Origin: Marinobacter antarcticus
GTDB lineage: Bacteria > Pseudomonadota > Gammaproteobacteria > Pseudomonadales > Oleiphilaceae
Length of the DNA: 64,000 nucleotides
Assembly: GCF_900142385.1 (NCBI RefSeq)
Contig: NZ_FRAQ01000001.1
Location: 1,178,001 to 1,242,000, forward strand
Direction: 5' to 3'
Of this stretch, positions 57,115 through 64,000 are shown one piece after another. The notes beneath the pieces are model-generated. The model had not been told where the DNA came from. It made no database searches and was given only the letters and a program-made list of their open reading frames with translations. Within the stretch, counting starts at the first letter, position 1. Each line of letters starts with the position of its first letter. The position numbers were made by a program, and so were the translations under genes.

Positions 57115-58398
57115 TCAGAAAGAGGTGCCCAGCTCCAGAGCAGCGCCTACATCGGCACTGCTGAACAGGGCGCCGAGATCAAAGCGTACTCCCATCAGGT
57201 TCAGGCCCAGACCGGCTGTAAACTGAGTTTTTTCCTCAATGCCGCTGTTGTCATCGTTGCTGGCCAGGTTGTGGCGAACACCGGCACGAAGCTGGGCATA
57301 GCGCCAGGCATCGAGTTCTGCACCCACGGCAAGCCACTGGGTATCATCTTCGAAACCAAAGGCTTCGTTCTTGGTCAGGTCAATTTCGGCGGTAACAACG
57401 TGATAGTTGCCTGTGTGGGCGATACCGACGGTTGCCATGGGATTGAGCTTGAGCGTTCTCACCTTCTCTCCGAGCAGAGGGCGGCTTGCTGCAGAATCCA
57501 GTTCCATGGGGATCAGGTTTTTAACTACGATGCCCGCGTTCCATTGTTTTTCATCACCAAAAGCGTAAGCCGCACCTATGTCCAGGTTAAAGCCACTCTT
57601 GTCGGTCTGATACTGATCACCGTCGAATTCGTCGTCTTCAAAGCCGGAAACCGTTTCTGTGTATTGGAAGGTTCTCAACTCGACATACTTTGGTGAAATG
57701 CCCAGTTGCAGAGTTTCGCCGTTATTCAGCTCCAGTGCATGTGCAAAGCTGACGCCTGCCTCAACGACCGCAGAAGAAACAATTTTTCCGCGTGATTTGA
57801 GTTCGGTATCAAGGTTGGTACTTTGGAGTTGGGCGAGGTCTGTTGGGTTGCCAGGGTCGAGATCAACTATATTCTGAAGAGTCGCTCTGTCTTGCTCATC
57901 AAACTCACCGCGTACCGTTGCGGTCAAATTTCCTGTTGTAAAAAAGCCCACTGAAAGCTTTTTGCTCGGAATTGCAAAGCCAAGCCCGAGACCGATGTTG
58001 GCACGCAGTGTATCGTTGTCAAATGCATATAGGCGCGTGAGAAGATCTCCGGCCACAGCCTGCGCATCTTCAGGGTTTGAGGTTCGGTTGATGCTGTCAA
58101 ACTGATCAATGGCATCCTGAATATCGTCAATCTGATCAATTGTCTCTTCTTCATCAGCAACCCGTGCGTTGATGGAAGGCAGTGTCAGTCCGAAATCGTC
58201 TGACCAGGAATTGTGGTCAGCGGCCATCATGGCGGGATTCGCCGAGGTGGCAGATGAGGGTTGCGCAGCGGCTACGCCGGTCCCACCCATGGCAAATGAG
58301 CGTGACGACATAAAGGCCTGAGGGCCGGCCAGCGCCGAGGTGGCGGCAACGGATAAACCTACGGCAATAAACAGTCTGGACAAGCAATGTTGGTGCAT
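57115..58398 (-). CDS. TraF-like outer-membrane beta-barrel protein
   Basis: 427 residues from ATG 58398 (AAGG nine bases upstream); an earlier start at 58485 lacks a good site and precedes the signal peptide. Signal peptide about 1-25 (ending ALA before GPQAF). SSRSFAMGGTGVAAAQPSSATSANPAMMA is the opening of the TraF_2 / OmpP1-FadL-like family, named conjugal transfer TraF but usually chromosomal. The rest is strand-rich with a C-terminal phenylalanine (LELGTSF). No conjugation genes are near. Function is unknown, perhaps uptake of hydrophobic compounds. Confidence 0.75.
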   Translation of the reverse strand: MHQHCLSRLFIAVGLSVAATSALAGPQAFMSSRSFAMGGTGVAAAQPSSATSANPAMMAADHNSWSDDFGLTLPSINARVADEEETIDQIDDIQDAIDQFDSINRTSNPEDAQAVAGDLLTRLYAFDNDTLRANIGLGLGFAIPSKKLSVGFFTTGNLTATVRGEFDEQDRATLQNIVDLDPGNPTDLAQLQSTNLDTELKSRGKIVSSAVVEAGVSFAHALELNNGETLQLGISPKYVELRTFQYTETVSGFEDDEFDGDQYQTDKSGFNLDIGAAYAFGDEKQWNAGIVVKNLIPMELDSAASRPLLGEKVRTLKLNPMATVGIAHTGNYHVVTAEIDLTKNEAFGFEDDTQWLAVGAELDAWRYAQLRAGVRHNLASNDDNSGIEEKTQFTAGLGLNLMGVRFDLGALFSSADVGAALELGTSF

Positions 58399-58598
58399 TC
58401 GGGTACCTTGGTAAAAAAGATAGGCACTGTCTGAGTTATTAAACTGTTGGCAGGTTAGAGCAATATGCGTACCCGAACATGACATAAGAGGTAACGGTTT
58501 GTTTTTGATGTGTAAGCAGAGGCAGGTTTTTGCCGCTTTTCAGCTCCGGTTTGGGACGTTTTCAGAGAAATCGCTTTCAATCAGCGTGTTAGCAAAAC

Positions 58599-58614
58599 TG
58601 GCGTGAATCTTTCA
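58599..58614 (+). promoter_or_regulatory. Possible sigma-54 promoter before flgP
   Basis: TGGCGTGAATCTTTCA matches the sigma-54 consensus TGGCACG-N4-TTGCA at ten of thirteen fixed positions, with -24 GG intact but T in place of the -12 G. It lies 35 bases before the flgP ATG. Flagellar genes of this class are often sigma-54 dependent. Confidence 0.4.
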
Positions 58615-58648
58615 TGGGTTAGCTGAAACGATCTCTGGAGACAAGAAC

Positions 58649-59197
58649 ATGGTCATTCGCCGGATAGTAATCCCTTTTCTGGCTTTCACACTGGCGGCCT
58701 GTGCACCCGTTGGTGGCTACCGGGACAGCGACAGAAACAGAGCGCAATCTGAAGCAAGGTTTGAGCCCATTACGGTGCGGGTCAGCGGCTTTGGCACTTA
58801 CGAAGACGTCAGTGCGGATCGTCTGAATACCCGTAAACGCCTGATGGCACGCAGAGCATCCCAGATGGACGCCTACCGGAACCTGGCGGAGCGGGTTTAC
58901 GGCACGGTCATTTATGGCAGCGCTACTGTGAACGACTTTGTTCTCCGCAACGACAGCTTCCGCACCTACGTGGACAGCTACATTCGTGGCGCAAAAATGG
59001 TAGCTGTTAATGAACACAGCGACGGAGTTGTTGAGACGGTCATGGAGTTAAAACTGGAGCCACGCTTCCGCGCCTGTGTTTCCAAGGTGGCGGATGACCA
59101 GGTGCAGGATCTTTGTCCTATACCCATGCCCGGATACAACGACAGTGTTGGTGATGTTCAGAGCAGAAACGTCGACGCCCTGTATTATCTTGATTGA
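58649..59197 (+). CDS. flgP: FlgP-like flagellar assembly lipoprotein (LPP20 family)
   Basis: 182 residues. Lipobox LAAC with C18 as the lipid site. The core VRVSGFGTYEDVSADRLNTRKRLMARRASQMDAYRNLAERVYGTVIYGSATVNDF is the LPP20/FlgP signature; AYRNLAE is strongly conserved. FlgP builds outer-membrane-associated rings or disks around the sheathed or polar flagellar motor in Vibrio and Campylobacter. A FlgT gene follows, which supports the call. GGAGACAAGAAC precedes the ATG. Chemotaxis or flagellin genes are not in the window. Confidence 0.8.
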   Translation: MVIRRIVIPFLAFTLAACAPVGGYRDSDRNRAQSEARFEPITVRVSGFGTYEDVSADRLNTRKRLMARRASQMDAYRNLAERVYGTVIYGSATVNDFVLRNDSFRTYVDSYIRGAKMVAVNEHSDGVVETVMELKLEPRFRACVSKVADDQVQDLCPIPMPGYNDSVGDVQSRNVDALYYLD

Positions 59198-59240
59198 TTC
59201 TGGAGCACGGAAAATTGAACGAAATAGCGGGCAGGAAACG

Positions 59241-60461
59241 ATGCGCGGGTTTATAACGCAGTTTATGCGATTGTTGCTTTGGTGTGCACTGATGCCGTTG
59301 ATGCTGGTTGCCAGCGCTCAGGCCGTTGTTCTTGAAGGTGTGGGCCATGCCAATATACATAATGACGATCTCGCCTCTGCCCGTGCCGAAGCCCGCAACG
59401 CGGCCATGCGTGATCTTGCATTGCAGTACGAGGCGCAGGTAAGTACCAGAGACACCATGGAAAACGGTGTTCTGACCGAATCCAGAATACAGCTGGCCTC
59501 CAGTGCCCGAGCGCGGAACGTAAAAGTTATTGATGAGTATCGCAGCGGTAATCTCTTGCGCGTAACCGTGCGCGGAGACATTTCTGCCGGGCAAGCCAGC
59601 TGCGACGGAGGTGAGAGCGGCCGGTTGAAAAAGCGGGTGGCGGTAACCGGGTTTCCGCTTCTTTATCCGGATCAGGCCAGTGTAGGGCGTATTGATGATG
59701 CCGGCGAAATCCTGCCGCAACATCTACAGCAAGGTCTGCGCGAAGCCGGCAACCTGCAGGTGTTTTCTGCCACGACTTCTCGCCTGTTCCCCGATCTGCT
59801 GAATGCACCGACGATGCAGCAGAGCGGTAACCGGCTTACCAATGTGATTCAGGTTGCCCGTGAGATGGGTGTTCAGTTCGTAGTGGCCGGGGTTATCAGG
59901 GATGTCGGCGTTGCCGACCCGGCGGCCTGGGGTTCCTCCGTTCTGGACAAGATGCAACGGGGCGTTGGTGCGGCTGATATGCGCCGGCGTTTTGCGGTGG
60001 ATGTGGTGGTTCTGGATGGTTTCAGCGGCTCGCCGGTATACCAGCAGCGCTTTGAAACTGCGGCCGACTGGAATGCCGGCCCAGGCAGCTCTGCAGGCTT
60101 TGGCTCCGAGGGTTTTCGTAAAACGCACTATGGCGAGGCGGTTGCCGGTGTTGTCGCGGATATGACGAAGGCAGTAACCGACGCTCTTGCGTGCCAGCCT
60201 TTTATGGCGCGGATTACGCGGGTAGACGGCCAGCTGGTTACTCTGGCGTCAGGTGCGACAGCTGGTTTGCGGCCAGGGGATGAGCTGCATCTGTATCGCA
60301 GCGCTCGTTATTTTGATTCTCTGGGAGGAACGCCGGAGCTGAGTGACAGTCAGTTGAAGGTCACTCTCAACAATGTGCATCCGGATTTCAGTAACGGTCT
60401 CATGCCCCAGGTCGGCGGGCAGGTAAACATTCAGCGGGACGACATTGCCATTATCTGGTAG
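59241..60461 (+). CDS. flgT: Flagellar H-ring assembly protein FlgT
   Basis: 406 residues from ATG 59241, with AGGA six bases upstream; an earlier frame from 59076 would overlap flgP. Signal peptide (about 1-27, ending AQA before VVLEGVGHANIHNDDLASARAEARNAAMRDLALQYEAQVS), the FlgT N-domain. Then LKKRVAVTGFPLLYPDQ and FVVAGVIRDVG (middle TolB-like part) and a small C-terminal beta domain (LVTLASGATAGLRPGDELHLYR). In Vibrio FlgT forms the H-ring and helps recruit MotX/MotY. Length is a little above Vibrio FlgT (377). Confidence 0.85.
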   Translation: MRGFITQFMRLLLWCALMPLMLVASAQAVVLEGVGHANIHNDDLASARAEARNAAMRDLALQYEAQVSTRDTMENGVLTESRIQLASSARARNVKVIDEYRSGNLLRVTVRGDISAGQASCDGGESGRLKKRVAVTGFPLLYPDQASVGRIDDAGEILPQHLQQGLREAGNLQVFSATTSRLFPDLLNAPTMQQSGNRLTNVIQVAREMGVQFVVAGVIRDVGVADPAAWGSSVLDKMQRGVGAADMRRRFAVDVVVLDGFSGSPVYQQRFETAADWNAGPGSSAGFGSEGFRKTHYGEAVAGVVADMTKAVTDALACQPFMARITRVDGQLVTLASGATAGLRPGDELHLYRSARYFDSLGGTPELSDSQLKVTLNNVHPDFSNGLMPQVGGQVNIQRDDIAIIW

Positions 60462-60482
60462 CTCACAGTAAACCTGTGAGCT
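60460..60482. terminator. Stem-loop at the flgT/sufE convergent junction
   Basis: AGCTCACAG (60460-60468) pairs with CTGTGAGCT (60474-60482). The first bases belong to the flgT stop codon. T tracts are weak on both strands, so it is a modest terminator shared by both genes. Confidence 0.5.
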
Positions 60483-60484
60483 GA

Positions 60485-60946
60485 TCAGGTTGCTACTTCA
60501 GCAGCGGCAATATCCCGTATCTTCCCCACCATGGCACGCAAACCGTTGCCGCGGGTAGGGGAGATGTGGCGGAACAGGTCCAGGCGCTCAAAAATTTCGT
60601 CGATATCTGTTGTCAGCAGTTCTCTCGGAGGCTTTCCGTTCAGCGCAACCAGAATCAGTGCGGCAAGGCCACGCACGATTAGGGCGTCGGAATCAATCAG
60701 AAGGTAGAGCTTGCCGCTGGCCTCGTCGTAATGGGCGATCAGCCACACTTGGCTCTGGCAGCCGTGAACATAGTTCTCTTCTATCCGGGCATCTTCCGGA
60801 AACGCCGGTAGCTGCTTGCCAAGATCAATAATAAACGCGTACCGATCTTCCCAGTCGTCCAGAAACTCGAAGCCGTCGAGCACGTCGTCCAGAGTTGGAT
60901 TTGTGCCGAGCGGGTTGTCCAGAAAATCCTGTTCCGTAGCTGTCAT
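60485..60946 (-). CDS. sufE: Cysteine desulfuration protein SufE
   Basis: 153 residues. LDDVLDGFEFLDDWEDRYAFIIDLGKQLPAF and NYVHGCQSQVWL, with the sulfur-accepting cysteine, then LIVRGLAALILVALNGKPP. It takes sulfur from SufS and hands it to the SufBCD scaffold. It is last in the minus-strand suf set, one base after sufT. Confidence 0.95.
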   Translation of the reverse strand: MTATEQDFLDNPLGTNPTLDDVLDGFEFLDDWEDRYAFIIDLGKQLPAFPEDARIEENYVHGCQSQVWLIAHYDEASGKLYLLIDSDALIVRGLAALILVALNGKPPRELLTTDIDEIFERLDLFRHISPTRGNGLRAMVGKIRDIAAAEVAT

Positions 60947-61489
60947 TTACAACATTCCCAATTCGAGCTTGGCTTCGTCGGTGAGCATATCGTTGTTCCA
61001 GGGCGGATCAAAGGTTAGCTCTACGGTTACCTTGTCCACGTTGGGTACGTGCTCTACCTTACACTTCACGTCTTCGGCAATGACGGGCCCCATGCCACAG
61101 CCTGCGGCCGTGAGAGTCATCAGGATAAAGACATGATTGCCTTCGGCGGTATCGTTTTCGATTCGGCACTCGTAAATCAGGCCCAGATCCACCACGTTGA
61201 CTGGAATCTCCGGGTCGTAGCAGTTGCGGATGGCTTCCCATACCTGATTTTCGTTAATGGTTCCGTCGGCCGGCGTGTCGAAACTGCTTTCCAGTGGTTT
61301 CTTGCCCAGGGCGTCGGCATTGTGACCTTCGATGCGGGCAAGGTTGCCATTGACGGCAACGGTAAATGTACCGCCCAGTGACTGGGTGATGGTCACAAAG
61401 CTGTCTACCGGAATCATCACTTCCGTTCCGGTCGGAACAAGGCGGGCTTCCACCTCGCGTTTGGTCAGGACGACTTCACGTTCTTGCAT
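60947..61489 (-). CDS. sufT: Fe-S cluster assembly protein SufT
   Basis: 180 residues. N-terminal extension of about 90 residues, then the MIP18/DUF59 domain: VWEAIRNCYDPEIPVNVVDLGLIYECRI and VFILMTLTAAGCGMGPVIAEDVKCKVEHVPNVDKVTVELTFDPPWNNDMLTDEAKLELGM, with the conserved cysteine. SufT helps mature Fe-S proteins under high demand. It lies directly before sufE. Confidence 0.93.
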   Translation of the reverse strand: MQEREVVLTKREVEARLVPTGTEVMIPVDSFVTITQSLGGTFTVAVNGNLARIEGHNADALGKKPLESSFDTPADGTINENQVWEAIRNCYDPEIPVNVVDLGLIYECRIENDTAEGNHVFILMTLTAAGCGMGPVIAEDVKCKVEHVPNVDKVTVELTFDPPWNNDMLTDEAKLELGML

Positions 61490-61519
61490 GCCTGATTAAA
61501 CCTCATTTAATGCTTTTGA

Positions 61520-61628
61520 CCCCCTCTCCCCAACCCCTCTCCCGCAGGGGGAGAGGGACTAAAAGACAGCTCCCAGTTCGGCTCAGCAACTCCCTCTCCC
61601 CTCGCGGGAGAGGGCCGGGGAGAGGGGG
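61520..61628. repeat. Large imperfect inverted repeat (REP/MITE-like) inside the suf cluster
   Basis: Bases 61520-61557 (beginning CCCCCTCTCC) and 61592-61628 (ending GGAGAGGGGG) are nearly reverse complements over 37-38 bases. Each arm contains its own CCCTCTCCC/GGGAGAGGG palindrome, so the whole can fold as a cross or long hairpin. It lies between sufA and sufT. The CCCTCTCCC...GGGAGAGGG core resembles dispersed intergenic repeats seen in many gammaproteobacteria. No coding capacity. Confidence 0.85.
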
Positions 61629-61635
61629 CGCAGTA

Positions 61636-61989
61636 TCAGCTTACCGTAAAGCTCTCTCCACACCCGCACTCAGCGGTGGCGTTCGGATTGCGGAACTGGA
61701 ACATGGAGTTCACACCTTCGGTAACGAAATCGATTTCGATGCCGTTCACCATTGACAGGTGCTCCTCTTTCACAAACACGTCAACGCCATCAATGTGAAA
61801 TACTCTGTCGTCGGATGAGGCTTCATCAACCCATTGGGTTTCGTATTTGAAGCCGGAGCATCCGCTCTTTCTGATTGCCAATCGAATGCCTTTGGCATCT
61901 GATTTTTTGTCGAGTTGCTTGCGCACGTGCTTGACGGCATTTGGCGTCATAGTGACGCCGACGATCGGTGTGAAGACTTCTGCTGTCAT
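61636..61989 (-). CDS. sufA: A-type Fe-S carrier SufA/IscA
   Basis: 117 residues from ATG 61989 (GGAGACACC upstream); a longer frame to 62079 overlaps sufS and is not preferred. VTMTPNAVKHVRKQLDKKSDAKGIRLAIRKSGCSGFKYETQWVDE and the C-terminal NATAECGCGESF carry the three cluster-binding cysteines. It carries 2Fe-2S/4Fe-4S clusters to target proteins. It lies 13 bases after sufS. Confidence 0.94.
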   Translation of the reverse strand: MTAEVFTPIVGVTMTPNAVKHVRKQLDKKSDAKGIRLAIRKSGCSGFKYETQWVDEASSDDRVFHIDGVDVFVKEEHLSMVNGIEIDFVTEGVNSMFQFRNPNATAECGCGESFTVS

Positions 61990-62002
61990 GGTGTCTCCTC
62001 CA

Positions 62003-63256
62003 TCAGGCAAACAGGCGCTGGACTTTTTGCAAGGCGGTAAACAATTGATCCACCTCATCCAGCGTATTATAGAACGCAAAAGAGGCCCGGGCTGTACCGG
62101 GAACTCCGTAGAAATCCATCAGTGGCATTGCGCAGTGGTGGCCTGTGCGAATAGCGATGCCTTGCTGATCCAGCAAAGTGCCAATATCACTGGGGTGCAA
62201 GCCCTTGATTTTAAAGGACATCACGGGCACCTTGCTCTTTGCGGTACCGATAATGGCCATTCCCGGGACGGTTTCAACCAGCTGATTGGCGCGCTCCAGC
62301 AAGGCGTTCTCGGCCGCTTCCATAGCCTCTCTGTCGAAACCGTTCAGGTATTCGATAGCCGCACCCAGGCCCACTGCCTCAGCGATAGCCGGCGTGCCTG
62401 CCTCAAATTTGTAGGGCAGGGTGTTCCAGGTTGTGCGTTCGAAAGAGACCCGCTCAATCATTTCGCCGCCGCCCTGGTATGGAGGCATTTCTTCCAGCAA
62501 TGCGGCTTTGCCGTAAAGCACACCAATGCCCGTCGGGCCAAACAGCTTGTGAGACGAGAACACGTAAAAGTCGCAATCCAGAGCCTGCACATCCGGTTGA
62601 AAGTGCGGTACCGCCTGGGCGCCATCAAGCAGCGTGATGATGCCGCGGACTTTGGCCTGTTTAACCATGTCTGCAACAGGGTTGATAGTACCCAGTACGT
62701 TGGAAACATGAGTAATGGCAAGAACCCGAGTGCGATCATTCAACAGGCTATTGAACGATTCCAGGTCCAGCTCGCCTTGTGGCGTGACCTGAATCGGCAC
62801 CACTTTGGCACCTGTACGCTCGGCCAGCATCTGCCAGGGCACAATGTTGGCGTGGTGCTCCATGTGGCTCACCAGAATTTCGTCACCGGCTTTGAGGCGG
62901 GGCGCCAGGCCGTTCGCCACCAGGTTGATAGCTTCAGTGGTGCCGCGAGTCCAGATGATTTCCTGGGTGCTACCTGCATTCAGAAAGCTGCGAACGGTTT
63001 CCCGGGCGCCTTCAAACGCTGCCGTTGCACGGTCGCCCAGGGTGTGGGCACCGCGGTGAACATTAGAGTGCATTTCCCGGTAATAGCGATCCATGGCATC
63101 CAGAACAGCAAGCGGCTTTTGCGCCGACGCACCGTTATCCAGATACACCAGAGGTTTCCCGTTTACCTGCTGAGACAGTATGGGAAAGTCCCGGCGAATG
63201 GCTTTTACATCAAACGCCTTATGGGTAGCTGTGTTTGCCACGGACAGGTTGTTCAT
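62003..63256 (-). CDS. sufS: Cysteine desulfurase SufS
   Basis: 417 residues, PLP-dependent. The Schiff-base lysine is in DFYVFSSHKLFGPTGIGVLYG, a SufS-type group II pattern, and the active cysteine in RTGHHCAMPLMDFYG. DNGASAQKP and HSNVHRGAHTLGDRAT are family marks. It yields persulfide for SufE. It follows sufD closely (five bases). Confidence 0.97.
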   Translation of the reverse strand: MNNLSVANTATHKAFDVKAIRRDFPILSQQVNGKPLVYLDNGASAQKPLAVLDAMDRYYREMHSNVHRGAHTLGDRATAAFEGARETVRSFLNAGSTQEIIWTRGTTEAINLVANGLAPRLKAGDEILVSHMEHHANIVPWQMLAERTGAKVVPIQVTPQGELDLESFNSLLNDRTRVLAITHVSNVLGTINPVADMVKQAKVRGIITLLDGAQAVPHFQPDVQALDCDFYVFSSHKLFGPTGIGVLYGKAALLEEMPPYQGGGEMIERVSFERTTWNTLPYKFEAGTPAIAEAVGLGAAIEYLNGFDREAMEAAENALLERANQLVETVPGMAIIGTAKSKVPVMSFKIKGLHPSDIGTLLDQQGIAIRTGHHCAMPLMDFYGVPGTARASFAFYNTLDEVDQLFTALQKVQRLFA

Positions 63257-63261
63257 ACCGG

Positions 63262-64000
63262 TCAGGCCTCCTGAAATGCTTGATCAAAGAACAGGTTCAG
63301 CCGGGTTTGCACGGTCTCTCTTACGGCTTCCACCGGAATCTGAGTTACCAGCTCGTTAATGAACGCCATGGTTAGCAGTACGTTGGCTTCACGGCGGCCA
63401 ATGCCCCGTGAAACCAGATAAAACAGCGATCCCTTGTCGAGCTGACCGATAGTCGCGCCGTGGGCACATTTGACATCGTCGGCGTAGATTTCCAGTTCAG
63501 GCTTGGTGTCTATTTCCGCACCGGTGTCAAGCAACAGGTTTTTGTTGTTCATATTTGCGTTGGACTTTTGGGCGTCCTGGTGAATATGAATCCGGCCGTT
63601 GAACACCGCGTGAGATTTGTCCGCCGCAATGTTGCGATAGGTTTCTTCGCTATCGCAGCGGGGCGCCACATGCTCGATAGTGGTGTGGTTGTCGTAGTGC
63701 TGCGTGCCTTGGGTGACGACTACACCGTTAAGCTTGCACTCCGCGCCTTCGCCTTCCAGTCGCACCTGCAGGTCGTGACGGCGAAGGGGGCCGCCAAAGC
63801 CCACACAGTGGCTTTCAAAGCGCGAGCTGCGCTGCTGAACGACGCCGGTGGCGCCGATATGCTGCACATTTTCGCCTTCCATGTTCAGGCGAATGTTGGT
63901 GACGTTCGCACCTTCAGCAAGATTGAACTCGGTGATGGTGTTAACCATGACCGCTTCCTGCCCGCTGGAAATATACTCTTCAACCAGAGTGATCTGGCTG
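63262..64000 (-). CDS. sufD: Fe-S cluster scaffold subunit SufD, N-terminal part beyond the window
   Basis: About 246 residues of the C-terminal part are visible, open at base 64000. SQITLVEEYISSGQEAVMVNTITEFNLAEGANVTNIRLN and AGAEIDTKPELEIYADDVKCAHGATIGQLDKGSLFYLVSRGIGRREANVLLTMAFINELVTQIP are SufB/D-type, the second the conserved beta-helix/C-terminal helix region with the histidine of SufD (CAHGAT). The internal ATG at 63948 is not the true start. It forms SufBC2D, which builds clusters. Confidence 0.95.
   Translation of the reverse strand, partial: SQITLVEEYISSGQEAVMVNTITEFNLAEGANVTNIRLNMEGENVQHIGATGVVQQRSSRFESHCVGFGGPLRRHDLQVRLEGEGAECKLNGVVVTQGTQHYDNHTTIEHVAPRCDSEETYRNIAADKSHAVFNGRIHIHQDAQKSNANMNNKNLLLDTGAEIDTKPELEIYADDVKCAHGATIGQLDKGSLFYLVSRGIGRREANVLLTMAFINELVTQIPVEAVRETVQTRLNLFFDQAFQEA

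Noticed and set aside
57115..58398. Conjugative element suggested by the TraF-like product
   Set aside because: No other transfer, relaxase or integrase gene and no direct repeats or attachment sites were seen nearby.
61520..61628. CRISPR-like repeat
   Set aside because: Only two inverted copies with no regular spacers; it is a single palindromic element.
61847..63274. 475-codon open frame antisense to sufA and sufS
   Set aside because: It mirrors two firmly identified suf genes and shows no protein family features.

Overview
The window is about 64 kb of a gammaproteobacterial chromosome. Gene content, protein similarity and gene order (pyruvate dehydrogenase aceEF, an AST arginine pathway with split succinyltransferase subunits aruF/aruG, hisBHAF followed by a deacetylase, ctpA, envC, gpmI, rhodanese and secB, and FlgP/FlgT motility proteins) point to a marine, motile aerobic heterotroph close to Marinobacter and related to Pseudomonas. 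The genus is an inference from remembered family features, not from a search. No phage, insertion sequence, CRISPR array or rRNA was seen. One tRNA gene (Phe) is present. The window cuts a gene at each end.

Layout. 1-877: 5' part of a KamA-type radical SAM gene. 1531-5884: aceE-aceF, closed by a clear terminator. 6042-9387: a DUF2478 protein, a DcaP-like porin on the minus strand, and a fused DEDDh exonuclease/GIY-YIG nuclease. 9487-15699: arginine catabolism operon astC-aruF-aruG-astD-astB. 15717-20594: an RND efflux module (TetR regulator, lipoprotein adaptor, AcrB-type pump) with a striking double palindrome in the divergent promoter region. 20624-24794: minus-strand aotP-aotJ-aotQ-aotM-astE, which imports arginine/ornithine and supplies the last AST enzyme. 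24950-33686: a GlcC/LldR-like regulator divergent from a three-gene TRAP transporter and glcG-glcD-glcE-glcF, apparently one glycolate uptake and oxidation unit with two matching palindromic operators. 33772-39715: small envelope proteins, an MFS exporter, a SulP anion transporter, an ArfA-like ribosome rescue gene whose stop codon sits at the tip of a long hairpin, a PepSY/cytochrome b561 pair behind a PmrA-box-like repeat, a NYN-LOTUS protein and tRNA-Phe. 39837-43459: asmA-mutY-yggX. 43650-47031: a SRPBCC protein and hisBHAF. 47028-53823: cell-envelope and housekeeping block (deacetylase, ctpA, envC, gpmI, rhodanese, secB, trmL). 53830-58398: thiolase, pteridine-reductase-like SDR, CCA transferase and a TraF-like barrel protein. 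58649-60461: FlgP and FlgT flagellar proteins. 60485-64000: minus-strand suf genes sufD(partial)-sufS-sufA-(palindromic repeat)-sufT-sufE.

The genes form two coherent carbon/nitrogen scavenging systems: arginine to glutamate plus succinate through AST, and glycolate to glyoxylate through GlcDEF. Both are paired with dedicated binding-protein transporters, and in both a strong stem-loop follows the binding-protein gene. Most of the remaining genes are ordinary housekeeping functions. The most noteworthy local signals are the arfA-type hairpin, the regulator/operator geometry of the glycolate unit, the double TetR-type palindrome, the PmrA-like box and the large inverted repeat inside the suf cluster.
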